Part shown: piece by piece, positions 34,450-43,549 of the stretch
How positions within the stretch are numbered: the stretch's first letter is position 1
Layout of the letters: each line of letters opens with the position of its first letter
Source of the DNA: Streptomyces sulfonofaciens
GTDB taxonomy: Bacteria > Actinomycetota > Actinomycetes > Streptomycetales > Streptomycetaceae
DNA: 64,000 nt
Reading direction: 5' to 3'
NCBI RefSeq assembly: GCF_014656295.1
Contig: NZ_BNCD01000004.1
Coordinates: forward strand, 124,001 to 188,000
The notes under the pieces: generated by a model
What the model saw: the letters and a program-made list of their open reading frames with translations, nothing else
Databases searched by the model: none
Told to the model about the DNA's origin: nothing
Program-made: the position numbers and the translations under genes

Positions 34450-35805
34450 TCACAGTGCGAAGGACTCGTGGTGGATGCGCCGCCGCGGCACTCCGGCGCC
34501 GCGCAACGCCCGGCGGGCGGCGTCCGTCATGCCGGGCGGGCCGCACAGGTACACCTCGCGCCCGGCGATGTCCGGGACCAGCCGGCGCAGCGCCCGGGCC
34601 GTCATCGGCAGCCCGTGACCGGCGGGCTCGTCGACGGCGTAGTGCACCGTCGCGCGCCGTGCCGCCGCCACCGCGTCGAGCTCGCCCCGCAGTGCCAGGT
34701 CCTCGGGCCGACGAGCACGGTAGACGAGTGTGACCTCGCCCGGCAGCGTCTCGAAGAGCGCACGCAGCGGTGTGATGCCCACCCCGCCGGCCACCAGCAG
34801 CACCTTCCGGTCGTGCCGGCGGCGTGCGGTGAAGGCCCCGTAGGGCCCCTCGGCCAGCACCCTGGTGCCGGGTGCCAGTCGTGCCACGGCCGCGCTGTGC
34901 GCACCAGCCGCTTTCACCGTGATCCGCAGGTAGGTGGGGTGGGCGGGGGCGGACAGCGAGTACGGGTTGGCGGCCCACCACATCCCGGGCGCAAGGAACC
35001 GCCAGCGGAAGAACTGGCCAGGTCGGGCCCGTAGCGCCTCCAACCGGCGGCCGGTCAGGTAGACCGACACGACGCCCGGCGCCTCGGGGCGCACCTCGGC
35101 CACGCGCAAGCGGTGGCGCAGCGCCTGGCGCACCGGTACGACGAAGCGGTACCAGGCGAGCGCGGTAGCCACCGCCCCGTACAGCACGTACCAGGCAAGC
35201 CGCGCAGGAGGGTCGGTCACGAAATCGGCGCCGTCCGACAACTGGTGCCAGAAAGCGAGGAAGACGGCCAGGTAGGTCGCCAGGTGCAGGTGGTGCCAGG
35301 TCTCGTAGGAGACCCGGCGGCGCACCGCACGGGCGGACAGCCATCCGGTGGCGAGCAGGAGCAGGAAGCCCACCGTGCCCTTCAGAAGGTCGGGGTAGTC
35401 CAGGACGAGCGTGGTGGCCTGGCTCACCACACCGGTACCGGACGAAAGCGCGTACCCGCCCACGATGAGCAGCACGTGGGCCGAGGCCAGGCACACGGTG
35501 TAGCGCCCGCCCATGGCGTGCCAGCGCGCCAGCCGGTCGGTGCCGATCACGTGATCGAGCAGCGGCACGCGCGCCATGAGCAGCAGGAGCACCGCACAGG
35601 CGTATCCGGCCAGCAGCCCGGTGATCCGGCCGGCCCCGGTGAGCCAGTCGCCGGCACCGGTCACGGAAGCGGTGTGCCGCCACCACAGCGCCAGGACCGC
35701 CCCCGCGCCCACTGCGATCAGCAGCCGGACCAGCGCCGGGACGAGGTCCGGCAAGCGCCCGGCCGCCCGCTGCCCGCGAGGCGTCGCGGGCCTCGCCGTC
35801 GTCAT
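34450..35805 (-). CDS. Ferric-reductase-like flavocytochrome with FAD/NAD domain
   Basis: 451 residues. About six membrane helices (residues 20-225) with paired His (HAMGGRYTVCLASAHVLL and TWHHLHLATYLAVFLAFWH) that would hold two b-type haems. These are followed by an FAD-binding beta barrel (RPGQFFRWRF, NPYSLSAPA) and an NAD(P)-binding domain (VLLVAGGVGITPLRAL, VYLCGPPGM). It should move electrons from cytosolic NAD(P)H across the membrane, here most likely to the flavinylated partner protein. The ATG at 35805 follows AGGAAGG. First gene of a three-gene operon, divergent from an OmpR-type pair. Confidence 0.88.
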   Translation of the reverse strand: MTTARPATPRGQRAAGRLPDLVPALVRLLIAVGAGAVLALWWRHTASVTGAGDWLTGAGRITGLLAGYACAVLLLLMARVPLLDHVIGTDRLARWHAMGGRYTVCLASAHVLLIVGGYALSSGTGVVSQATTLVLDYPDLLKGTVGFLLLLATGWLSARAVRRRVSYETWHHLHLATYLAVFLAFWHQLSDGADFVTDPPARLAWYVLYGAVATALAWYRFVVPVRQALRHRLRVAEVRPEAPGVVSVYLTGRRLEALRARPGQFFRWRFLAPGMWWAANPYSLSAPAHPTYLRITVKAAGAHSAAVARLAPGTRVLAEGPYGAFTARRRHDRKVLLVAGGVGITPLRALFETLPGEVTLVYRARRPEDLALRGELDAVAAARRATVHYAVDEPAGHGLPMTARALRRLVPDIAGREVYLCGPPGMTDAARRALRGAGVPRRRIHHESFAL

Positions 35806-35959
35806 CGTCACAAGACCTTCCTCTCTGTGGAGGTCCCGCACAGCGTGACAAACCTGCCTCTGAAAAGCTTCTGAGCGAGGAGGGTGCGGGGGACTCAGAG
35901 AAAACTCATAGCAAGTGGGCGGCGGGCCGCCGCCGGGCGCGGGGGATGCTGGAGGCATC
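35806..35959. promoter_or_regulatory. Divergent promoter region with repeated CTCAGA boxes
   Basis: The shared region between the reductase operon and the two-component genes contains CTCTGAAAAGCTTCTGAG (35858-35875) and ACTCAGAGAAAACTCATAG (35893-35911). On opposite strands both begin CTCAGA with an A-rich core, as expected for binding of an OmpR-type regulator near two divergent starts (inference). Confidence 0.5.
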
Positions 35960-36715
35960 ATGGATATGCACAGCACGGGCCGCCCGCAGGACCGGCCCGA
36001 GGACGCCCTCGCCGGTGCCGCCCGTCCTGCTCGGGTCCTCGTGGTGGAGGACGAGCCCGACCTGGTGGAAGTGCTGTCCGGCGCCCTGCGCTACGAGGGT
36101 TTCGAGGCCCGCACCGCGGGTGACGCCGCGACGGCACTGGCCCTCGCGCGGGAGTTCCGCCCGGACGCGGTGGTGCTCGACTGGATGCTGCCGGACGCCG
36201 ACGGCCTTGAGGTACTGCGGGGACTGCGTGCCGAGCTTGCGGCGGTCTGTGTGCTCTTCCTCACGGCACGGGACGCCGTCGAGGACCGTATCGCCGGGAT
36301 TACCGCGGGCGCGGACGACTACGTGACGAAGCCGTTCAGCCTCCAGGAGGTGCTGGCCCGGCTGCGCGGTCTGCTGCGCAGGGCCGGGTTGGCGCGGCAG
36401 CCCGACGACGGGGAGCGGATCGTGGTCGGTGATCTGGTGATGCAGGAGGAGGCCCGGGAAGTCACCCGGGGCGGCGAGGCGGTCGAGCTGACCAGGACCG
36501 AGTTCGAACTCCTCAGGTTTCTGATGCGCAACCCCCGCCGGGTGCTGTCCAAGGCGCAGATCCTGGACTCGGTGTGGTCCTACGACTTCGGGGGCCGGGC
36601 CCATGTCGTCGAGCTGTACGTCAGCTATCTGCGCAAGAAGATCGACGCGGGCCGGACTCCGATGATCCACACCGTGCGCGGCGTGGGGTACGTGCTCAAG
36701 CCGGAGCCCCGGTGA
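35960..36715 (+). CDS. OmpR-family response regulator
   Basis: 251 residues with a 25-residue polar extension before the receiver domain (VLVVEDEPDLVEVL; phosphoacceptor in VVLDWMLPDADG; Lys in VTKPFSL). The C-terminal winged helix has ELTRTEFELLRFLMRNPRRV, LSKAQILDSVWSYDF, and VVELYVSYLRKKID followed by RGVGYVL. The ATG at 35960 has GGAGG upstream; a second ATG at 35966 would fit the spacing better. Its stop overlaps the kinase start (GTGA). It probably regulates the divergent flavin electron-transfer operon. Confidence 0.9.
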   Translation: MDMHSTGRPQDRPEDALAGAARPARVLVVEDEPDLVEVLSGALRYEGFEARTAGDAATALALAREFRPDAVVLDWMLPDADGLEVLRGLRAELAAVCVLFLTARDAVEDRIAGITAGADDYVTKPFSLQEVLARLRGLLRRAGLARQPDDGERIVVGDLVMQEEAREVTRGGEAVELTRTEFELLRFLMRNPRRVLSKAQILDSVWSYDFGGRAHVVELYVSYLRKKIDAGRTPMIHTVRGVGYVLKPEPR

Positions 36716-38184
36716 GGGCCCGGATACCGCGGCCCCGGCCGCCCCGCGCGCCGCGCACCCTGCGTGCGAGGCTTACCGCGGGGCTCGTGGTGCTGCTCGC
36801 GGTGGCGAGCCTGGCCGTGGGGCTGACCACGGTCCTCGCCCTGCGGAGCTTCCTTGAGCACCGCATGGATCAGCAGTTGCTGGCCACCGAAGGGCGCTTC
36901 CCCGCCAGCCTCGAACGCGGCGAGCGACCGGACGCCGACAACCCACCCGACACCCGGGGCCAGGCCGACCACACCTTCGGCGCGCGGCTGCTGCCTGCAA
37001 GGCCCGCTCGAGCGGCGGTGGTCGACGACCAGGACGACCGGCCCGTGCCGCTGACCGGGGGCGATCGGAAGCTGCTGGCGGATTTGCCGGCGACCGGGCG
37101 CGGCCGCAGCGTCACGCTCTCCGCGCTCGGCGACTACCGGGTCGTCGCGGTGCCGGGCGATGACGGCGACGTCCTGGTCACGGGCCTCCCACTGCGTCCG
37201 GTGGCCGAGACCGTGCACCGGCTGGAGATGGTGGAGGCCGTGGTGTTCGGCTCCGCCCTCGCCGTCACCGGTGTGGCCGGCGCCCTGTGGGTGCGGTTGT
37301 CGCTGCGCCCCCTGCACCGGGTCACTGCGACCGCCGCGAGCGTGGCCGAGCTGCCGCTCGCCAGCGGCGAGGTGGCCATGCCCGCCCCCGTGCCGGACAT
37401 CGACCCGCGCACCGAGGTGGGCCAGGTCGGCACCGCGCTCAACCGGATGCTCGGCCATGTCGGCGACGCGCTGGCCCGCCGGCAGGCCGGCGAGGAGCGG
37501 CTGCGGCACTTCGCCGCGGACGCCAGCCACGAACTGCGCACACCGGTTGCCACCGTGCGCGGGCACGCGGAGCTCGCCCTGCGCCACCCGGGCCCCGTTC
37601 CGGTGGAGGTGGGGCGCGCGCTGGAGCGCATCCAGGCCGAGTCCGAGCGGATGAGCACGCTCGTCGACGACCTGTTGCTGCTGGCCCGGCTCGATGCGGG
37701 GCGGCCTCTGGAACGCGGGAGCGTGGACCTGACCCGGCTGGTGCTGGATGCCGGTGACGACGCGCGTGCGGCGGCCCCCGGCCACCGCTGGACGCTGGAG
37801 TTGCCCGAGGAGCCGGTCACCGTCACCGGGGACGTGCACCGGCTGCACCAGGTGATCGGCAACCTGCTCGCCAACGCCCGCGTCCACACCCCGCCGGGCA
37901 CCGAGGTCGTCGTCCACCTCGCCGCGGGGCCCGGCGGCGAGGTGCGGGTGACGGTGGCGGACGACGGGCCGGGGGTGCCGGCGGAGATCCAGGACGAGGT
38001 GTTCGAGCGCTTCGCCCGGGCCGACCACAGCCGCTCTCGTGCGGGCGGGGGCAGCGGCCTCGGGCTCGCCATCGTGCGGGCGGTAGTCGCGGGGCACGGC
38101 GGCAGCGTGTCACTAGACAGCAGGCCGGGAGCCACCGCATTCCGGATCAGCCTGCCCGCCCGGAACGGGACACCGGCCGGCTGA
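36712..38184 (+). CDS. Sensor histidine kinase (EnvZ/CssS-like architecture)
   Basis: 490 residues: membrane helix 1 (LTAGLVVLLAVASLAVGLTT), an extracellular domain of about 130 residues, helix 2 (VVFGSALAVTGVAGALWV), a HAMP linker, the phosphoacceptor box DASHELRTPVATVRGH, N box NLLANARVHT, G1 ADDGPGVP and G2 GGGSGLGLAIV. The start is GTG 36712, overlapping the regulator stop by 4 bases. The extracellular domain has no recognised ligand-binding fold. It would phosphorylate the upstream OmpR-type partner. Confidence 0.9.
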   Translation: MRARIPRPRPPRAPRTLRARLTAGLVVLLAVASLAVGLTTVLALRSFLEHRMDQQLLATEGRFPASLERGERPDADNPPDTRGQADHTFGARLLPARPARAAVVDDQDDRPVPLTGGDRKLLADLPATGRGRSVTLSALGDYRVVAVPGDDGDVLVTGLPLRPVAETVHRLEMVEAVVFGSALAVTGVAGALWVRLSLRPLHRVTATAASVAELPLASGEVAMPAPVPDIDPRTEVGQVGTALNRMLGHVGDALARRQAGEERLRHFAADASHELRTPVATVRGHAELALRHPGPVPVEVGRALERIQAESERMSTLVDDLLLLARLDAGRPLERGSVDLTRLVLDAGDDARAAAPGHRWTLELPEEPVTVTGDVHRLHQVIGNLLANARVHTPPGTEVVVHLAAGPGGEVRVTVADDGPGVPAEIQDEVFERFARADHSRSRAGGGSGLGLAIVRAVVAGHGGSVSLDSRPGATAFRISLPARNGTPAG

Positions 38185-38196
38185 ACCGCGCTGGAG

Positions 38197-38300
38197 TCGG
38201 CGCATGGGAGCCGGGCCACGGAGCCGGGCAGACAGACGGCTCATAGGAGCCGTGGCACGGAGCCGGCGCATGGGAACCGTGGCGGGGAGCCGTGGCGCTT
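38197..38300 (+). repeat. Degenerate tandem repeats after the kinase gene
   Basis: GCGCATGGGAGCCG, CATAGGAGCCGTGGCACGGA and GCGCATGGGAACCGTGG alternate with GGAGCCG-type units over about 100 bases. They are non-coding and lie between the kinase gene and the IS110 remnant. Confidence 0.55.
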
Positions 38301-38445
38301 TCGCACCGGGACCGGCGTGCGGTCAGTCGCTGTCCCCGTGGTGCAGCGCGGTCCTGGAGAAGCCGCGGTGCCAGGCAGCCTTCCCCCGTTATCTTTTCGT
38401 GGTCCTGCAAGAGGGCCGCTGGCCTCCGGGTCCGGCATGACTGTG

Positions 38446-39440
38446 TCAGCTTGCGGCGAAGTTCGGCACCGTCGTGGTGATCGTGGACCAGCCCGCCTCG
38501 ATCGGCGCCCTGCCCCTGACGGTCGCCCGGGATGCGGGCTGCCAGGTCGCCTACCTGCCCGGACTGGCCATGCGCCGGATCGCCGACCTCTACCCGGGCG
38601 AGGCGAAGACCGACGCGAAGGACGCCGCGGTGATCGCGGACGCCGCCCGCACCATGCCGCACACCCTGCGCTCGCTGGAACTGACCGGCGAGGTCACCGC
38701 CGAGCTGACTGTGCTTGTGGGCTTCGACCAAGACCTCACGGCCGAGGCCACCCGCGCCTCCAACCGGATACGCGGCCTGCTCACCCAGTTCCACCCCAGC
38801 CTGGAGCGCGTGCTCGGGCCCCGGTTGTACCACCAGGCCGTCACTTGGCTGCTGGAACGCTACGGATCCCCGGCCGCACTGCGAAAAGCCGGTCGCCGCA
38901 GGCTCGTGGAGGTGATCCGGCCCAAAGCCCCACGCATGGCCCACAGGCTGATCGACGACGTCTTCGACGCCCTCGACGAGCAGACCGTCGTGGTCCCGGG
39001 CACCGGCACCCTCGACGTCGTCATCCCGTCCCTGGCCCGCTCCCTCGCCGCCGTTCACGAACAACGCCGGGCCTTGGAAGCCCAGATCGAGGCCCTGCTG
39101 GAGACCCACCCTCTTTCCAAGGTCCTGACCTCAATGCCAGGGGTCGCGGCCAGGACCGCCGCCGCCTTGCTGGTCACCGTCGGCGACGGCACCAGCTTCC
39201 CCACCGCCGCCCACCTGGCCTCCTACGCAGGCCTCGCACCGACCACGAAGTCGTCGGGCACCTCGATCCACGGCGAACACGCACCCAAAGGCGGCAACCG
39301 GCAACTCAAACGCGCGATGTTCCTCTCCGCCTTCGCAGCCCTGCACGACCCCGCCTCCCGCACCTACTACGACCGCTGCCGAGCCCGCGGCAAGACCCAC
39401 ACACAAGCCCTCCTCCGCCTCGCCCGCCACCGCATCAGCG
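38446..39440 (+). mobile_element. IS110-family transposase, 5'-truncated
   Basis: An open frame encodes most of an IS110 transposase: VVVIVDQPASIGALPL, YLPGLAMRRIADLYPGEAKT, DAKDAAVIADAAR (DEDD-domain acidic residues), then the Transposase_20 part MPGVAARTAAALLVTVGDG, LASYAGLAPTTKSSGTS and HAPKGGNRQLKRAM. The first 30-40 residues, with the first catalytic Asp and a start codon, are missing upstream of 38446, and the end after HRIS runs into unrelated sequence. No bracketing repeats were found. Inactive copy. Confidence 0.82.
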
Positions 39441-39623
39441 AACACGGTCATGGGAACGTGTCTCCAGAGGATGTGCCGTGCGCTGCGCATGGGGGTCGGC
39501 GGCTCGGTGGCCGGCCGGAGCAGCGCGCCCGCCCAGGCACGGCAACCTCTCACAATCCCCTGGATCACGTGACAGAGGGCCTGCCGGACCACCGGGGTGC
39601 GGGGTGGGCGGTTGAGGGGTGTC

Positions 39624-39660
39624 CCTTGGTTCCCGGCCGGCGGGCGGCCGGGAACCAAGG
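39624..39660 (-). terminator. Terminator of the DoxX gene
   Basis: A perfect 16-bp stem (CCTTGGTTCCCGGCCG and its complement) with a GCGGG loop, 20 bases after the DoxX stop codon on the minus strand. Confidence 0.75.
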
Positions 39661-39679
39661 ATCTGGTCGCCGGTCCAAG

Positions 39680-40132
39680 TCAGTCCCCGGCGGTGGCCAG
39701 CTCGCGACGTTCTGAGGTCCGCCAGGCCGACCGCCGGGGCAGGAGCCCGTCGAGTGCCATGGCTCCAGGTCCGACGACGGCGACGGTGAGGAAGGCCCAG
39801 CAGAACATGACGGCCGGCTCGCCGCCGTTCTGGATGGGCAACAGGGCGTGCTGCTGGTGCACCGAGAAGTAGGCGTAGGCCATCGAGCCGGAGCAGATCA
39901 GCGCGACTGCCCTGGTGAAGAGTCCGGTGGTCACGAGAACGCCACCGGCGAGTTCGATGGCGGCGGCCCACCAACTCGGCCACTGGGGGAAGTGCGGGGT
40001 GCGACCCGTTTCGGCGCCGCCGAGTACGCCGAACAGTGTGGCGGCACCGTGACAGGTGAACAGCAGGCCCGTCACCAGGCGGAACAGACCGAGTAACAGT
40101 CGGTTCCATCGATCGGGAAGCAGGGTGCTCAT
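39680..40132 (-). CDS. DoxX-family membrane protein
   Basis: 150 residues with four hydrophobic segments: LLGLFRLVTGLLFTCHGAAT, AAIELAGGVLVTTGLF, ICSGSMAYAYFSVH and AVMFCWAFLTVAVVGPGAMAL. The first segment with its G-x-x-F-x-x-H-G pattern and the central ELxGG are DoxX features. DoxX proteins are linked to quinone or thiol redox balance, but this one has no assigned partner. The ATG at 40132 has TGGAG upstream. Single gene with its own terminator. Confidence 0.85.
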   Translation of the reverse strand: MSTLLPDRWNRLLLGLFRLVTGLLFTCHGAATLFGVLGGAETGRTPHFPQWPSWWAAAIELAGGVLVTTGLFTRAVALICSGSMAYAYFSVHQQHALLPIQNGGEPAVMFCWAFLTVAVVGPGAMALDGLLPRRSAWRTSERRELATAGD

Positions 40133-40460
40133 GATCACTCCAGGGGGGGTGGCTGATGTGACGTTCTTGAGCTGTCGTGCTGGGGGGAAACGCATCGGCG
40201 ATGATGCGTGGCAACGACGCAATGCCGCCGCGCCGGGCAGGCACGTGCAGTGCGCCGGCGGCCGGCGTCTGCCGGAAACGGCATGCGCAGACGAGCCGGA
40301 TGAGCCGTATGGGTGTCCGGTCGTGCAGCAGTGTGCCGGATGGCTGGTTAAGAAATCGTTCAGATGTCGTGGCGACCTGGGGAAGTGCACGCTGATGTCC
40401 GTCCAGCCGTGAGTGGGCCGTGCGGCGTCAGGCAGGTGAGCAACGAGTGTCCCGGCCTGC
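40133..40460. other. Intergenic region between DoxX and the kinase gene
   Basis: 328 bases, nothing recognised apart from the DoxX ribosome site. Probably contains the DoxX promoter (less GC-rich around 40330-40380). Confidence 0.45.
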
Positions 40461-41864
40461 TCACTCGCCGCCGCCCGCCGCCTGATCGCGCGCCTCGTGG
40501 TGGTCGGCGACACCTCGGTGTGCGCGCAGGGTCAGCACGACGGTCAGGCCTCCGCCGGGCGAGTCCTGCAACGCGACGGTGCCGCCGTTCGCGGTGACCA
40601 GCCGGTGCACGATGGCCAGCCCCAGACCCGCTCCGCTCGCCTCCGGATTGCCGAATCGCCGGAAGGCGGCCGAGCGTGCGGCGGGGGTCATCCCGGGGCC
40701 GTCGTCGGCCACGCGGACCACCACGGAGTCGCGCCCGGGACGCGTGCTGAGTCTCACGTGGCCGCCTGGCTGCACGGCTTCGAGCGCGTTGTCGATCAGG
40801 TTGTCGAGGACCTGTTCCAGGCCACCCCGAGCGAACAACGCAACAAGTCCTCGCTGCCCCCGCGTGCTCAAGGTGATGTGCCGTTCGTCCGCCACCGGCT
40901 CCCATGCGGCAGCGCGTTCCGCGATCAATCGGTCAATGGGCACGGGCAGGAGCCGGGGCACACTGTTCTCCGATCGCGCCACGGCCAGCAGGCCGTCCAC
41001 CAGCCTGGACAAGCGCACGATCTCATCCTGCGCTCCGGCCAGTTCGATGGCCATCTGCTCCTCGGCGTCGTCCGCGAGCAGGTCCAGGCGCAGGCGCAGC
41101 GCCGCGAGCGGCGTTCGCAGTTGGTGCGAGACATCGGCGACGACGGCTCGGTGACCGTGTACCAGGGATTCCGTGCGTGCCGCCATGGTGTTGAAGGTGG
41201 TGGCCAGGCGCCGCAACTCGGGAGGCCCGCTGTTGGCAGGCGCCCGCACCCCCAGGTCTCCGTCACCCAGAGACTGGGCCGCATTGTCAAGCGTGTGCAA
41301 CGGGCGGCCTATCCACCTGGCCAGCCAGAGTGACATCATCGCCGCACCGGCGATGCCCACAATGGCGATCAGGACGAGCCAGCTCAGCATGATCAGAATT
41401 CGATCGTCCAGATCCTCGGTCGACCGGCTGAGGACGGCCACGCCGGTCGTGTCCGCCCCCTCGCCGACCGGCACGGCGACCGTGAGCCAGTGACCGTCCT
41501 GCGTTTCGTGCGTCCCGCGCCCGGACAGCGCGGCCCGCCTCGCGCGTTCGACCGGGGCACGTCCCGGACCGTGCCCGGTGCCTGAGCACCCACCGGCATC
41601 GACGGTCCTGCCCGTGATGTCGTACACGGCCGCACAGTCGCCCTGTGTCACCGCGCGCCGCACCAACCGGGTCATCTCCGTTCCCGGGTGGTGGTCGGAC
41701 AGGGCCTCCTCGGCGGCTGCGGAGAGGGATGCGGCAGCATCCGAGATGGCGTTGCGGAAGGAAGTGCGTTCGCTGTGCACCATGGACCAGCCCAGTGGCA
41801 CGACGGCCAGCATGAGGATCACGCCGACCAGCAGGATGACACCTGCACAGACACGACGGGTCAC
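40461..41864 (-). CDS. Sensor histidine kinase
   Basis: 467 residues: helix 1 (VCAGVILLVGVILMLAVV), an extracellular domain with one Cys pair candidate (GDCAAVYD and GGCSGTG), helix 2 (LSWLVLIAIVGIAGAAMMSL), HAMP, phosphoacceptor ADVSHQLRTPLAALRLR, N box LIDNALEAV, G1 ADDGPGMT and G2 EASGAGLGLAIV. The GTG at 41864, seven bases after the regulator stop, is chosen (GAGG upstream); the frame could start at GTG 41900. Downstream partner of the OmpR-type regulator in a two-gene operon. Confidence 0.88.
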   Translation of the reverse strand: MTRRVCAGVILLVGVILMLAVVPLGWSMVHSERTSFRNAISDAAASLSAAAEEALSDHHPGTEMTRLVRRAVTQGDCAAVYDITGRTVDAGGCSGTGHGPGRAPVERARRAALSGRGTHETQDGHWLTVAVPVGEGADTTGVAVLSRSTEDLDDRILIMLSWLVLIAIVGIAGAAMMSLWLARWIGRPLHTLDNAAQSLGDGDLGVRAPANSGPPELRRLATTFNTMAARTESLVHGHRAVVADVSHQLRTPLAALRLRLDLLADDAEEQMAIELAGAQDEIVRLSRLVDGLLAVARSENSVPRLLPVPIDRLIAERAAAWEPVADERHITLSTRGQRGLVALFARGGLEQVLDNLIDNALEAVQPGGHVRLSTRPGRDSVVVRVADDGPGMTPAARSAAFRRFGNPEASGAGLGLAIVHRLVTANGGTVALQDSPGGGLTVVLTLRAHRGVADHHEARDQAAGGGE

Positions 41865-41871
41865 TGTCGCC

Positions 41872-42567
41872 TCAGCCGATCCGGCCCAGGCGGAAGCCAC
41901 GCCCGTAGACGGTCTCGACGAGTCCCGGCGTCCCCAGCTTGCGACGTAACGCGGCGATGTGGACGTCGAGGATCTTTGTCGGTCCGTACCAGTGAGGGTC
42001 CCAGACGCGCTCCAGGATTTCCTGCCGGCTCACCACCCTGCCGGGGTCGGTGATCAGGCAGTGGAGTATGTCGAACTCCTTCGGTGTCAGCGGGGCTTCG
42101 AGGCCGTTCACGGTGGCGCGCCGGGTGCGCGGGTCCACGGTGAGTGGCCCATACCGGAGCAGTTCCGGCTTCGAGGGGCGGGACCTGCGTAGGACGGCAC
42201 GGATGCGCGCCAGGAGTTCGGCGAGTCCGAAGGGCTTCACGAGGTAGTCGTCGGCGCCTTCGTCGAGGGCGCCGACTCTGTCCCGTTCCTCCCCGCGCGC
42301 CGTCACCACGATGATCGCAGCGCCTGACTGCCTCCGCAGCCTGCGGCAGACCTCTACCCCGTCCACGTCCGGCAGCCCGAGGTCGAGCAGGACGACGTCC
42401 GGTGGTGGCACCGCCGCCAGTGCCTCGTGGCCCGTCTCGACGGCCTGTGCCTCGTATCCGGCCCGTCGCAGGCCCTGGACGAGGGAGTACGCGATGCCCG
42501 GGTCGTCCTCGACCACCAGCGCGCGCGGTGCGTCGGAGGCCTCGCCGGGGTCGGTGCGCTGTGCCAT
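41872..42567 (-). CDS. OmpR-family response regulator
   Basis: 231 residues. Receiver: ALVVEDDPGIAYSL, VVLLDLGLPDVDG (phosphoacceptor), VTARGEERD and LVKPFGL. Winged helix: LTPKEFDILHCLITDPGRVV, RQEILERVWDPHWYG and LDVHIAALRRKLG followed by TVYGRGFRLG. The ATG at 42567 directly precedes the short polar N-terminus; there is no strong ribosome site. Followed by its kinase seven bases later. Target genes are unknown. Confidence 0.9.
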   Translation of the reverse strand: MAQRTDPGEASDAPRALVVEDDPGIAYSLVQGLRRAGYEAQAVETGHEALAAVPPPDVVLLDLGLPDVDGVEVCRRLRRQSGAAIIVVTARGEERDRVGALDEGADDYLVKPFGLAELLARIRAVLRRSRPSKPELLRYGPLTVDPRTRRATVNGLEAPLTPKEFDILHCLITDPGRVVSRQEILERVWDPHWYGPTKILDVHIAALRRKLGTPGLVETVYGRGFRLGRIG

Positions 42568-42983
42568 GGCGCACAGCGTAGGACGGGTGGCGGGTGGTTG
42601 GCCGTCTGCGTTCAAGTGGTCCCGTTGGCTGTGCGATGTCGGGCTACGAGGGCACGAAGTCGTCGCGTTGCCAACACGGCTGTGCATGGCGTGCCTCCGC
42701 GGTTTTCCTCCTGTGCGACAGGCGCCCGCCGCGGCTACAGGGCGCGGGTGGTCACGGGGCGATGAATCCCGTAGGCGGCGGCAACCGGCCAGGTCCGCGA
42801 GCCTGAAGTGCCCCGGCGAGACGCGAGGTGGCCCCGGGTCCTCAGCGGGCTTCCGGAGAGCGTGCTGCGGTGCGCCACCATCAGGCGTGGCAAGGTTCAC
42901 GGATGAGTGCCGCGCAAGATTGAATGAGACCCCCGGCCCTGCCGGCCGCGGCCTCGTGGGGCTCGCGGCGGAATCCGCGCATC
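42568..42983. other. Intergenic region upstream of the regulator, nothing recognised
   Basis: 416 bases. The frames crossing it lack domain content. Near 42900 an AT-richer patch (GCAAGATTGAATGAG) may be part of the IS1380 end or its insertion site. Confidence 0.4.
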
Positions 42984-43310
42984 CCTCTCCGCGGATGGCC
43001 CATCACCAAGCAGGTCCGCTGGGCGCTCCGCCATCCACCCAAGAAGGTCTGGTATCCCGCATTCGGGACGAGGGCACGCAGCGCGAAGGGCGCCGAAGCC
43101 GCCGAGTTGACCGGCCTGGTCGACCTGAGCGGCTACCCCGAAGGCACCCGTCATCGTCCGCCGCGAGCCCCCGTAGCGGAGCTCACCTTTCCCTGTTCGA
43201 CCTGGACGAGAGCATGCGCCACCAGGTCTTCCTCACCGACACCCCAACGGTCAGAACTCCGGGCAACTGCTGGAGATCCGCCACCGCCCGCACGCCCGCG
43301 CCGAGGTCCT
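42984..43310 (+). mobile_element. IS1380-type transposase fragment
   Basis: In one frame KQVRWALRHPPKKVWYPAFG, then AKGAEAAELTGLVDLSGYPE; after a frameshift LFDLDESMRHQVFLTDTPT; after another GQLLEIRHRPHARAE. In order, these match the C-terminal half of DDE transposases of the IS1380 type found in Streptomyces. Two frameshifts and missing ends make it dead. It directly joins the serine-recombinase fragment, so it probably truncated that gene. Confidence 0.6.
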
Positions 43311-43531
43311 CAGCCACTCCCGCCAGATCACCGGCCGGCGGAAGATGGCCAAGAACGAGATCCGGGCCGGTGATCAAGTCGCTCGGCCCGATTTGTGACG
43401 TTCTCGCCGCCGCCGACCCCAACGACAAGGCCGAGGTCTACCAGAACCTCGGCCTTCGACTGACCTACGAGCCTGGAAAACAGCTTGTGCGGGCCAAGGA
43501 TCAACTCGACCCGCACAAGTTGGGGATATGA
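43305..43531 (+). pseudogene. C-terminal fragment of a large serine recombinase (integrase)
   Basis: Frames read QITGRRKMAKNEIRAG, then CDVLAAADPNDKAEVYQNLG, LRLTYEPGKQLVRAK and LDPHKLGI, ending at the TGA at 43529-43531. The ADPxDKAEVYxxLGLRLTYEPG stretch is characteristic of the C-terminus of phage/ICE-type large serine recombinases in Streptomyces. The catalytic N-terminal domain is absent. The stop codon lies 3 bases from the repeat at the tRNA-Leu 3' end, the position of an integrase next to its att site. Confidence 0.65.
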
Positions 43532-43533
43532 TC

Positions 43534-43549
43534 TGTGTCCGAGGGGGGA
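43534..43549. repeat. Right direct repeat at the tRNA-Leu 3' end (candidate att site)
   Basis: TGTGTCCGAGGGGGGA, identical to 26114-26129. Here it comprises the acceptor and part of the T stem of the intact tRNA-Leu. Confidence 0.6.

Noticed and set aside
38446..39715. Intact IS110 element
   Set aside because: The start codon and first catalytic Asp region are missing and the C-terminus runs into unrelated sequence, so it is a remnant.
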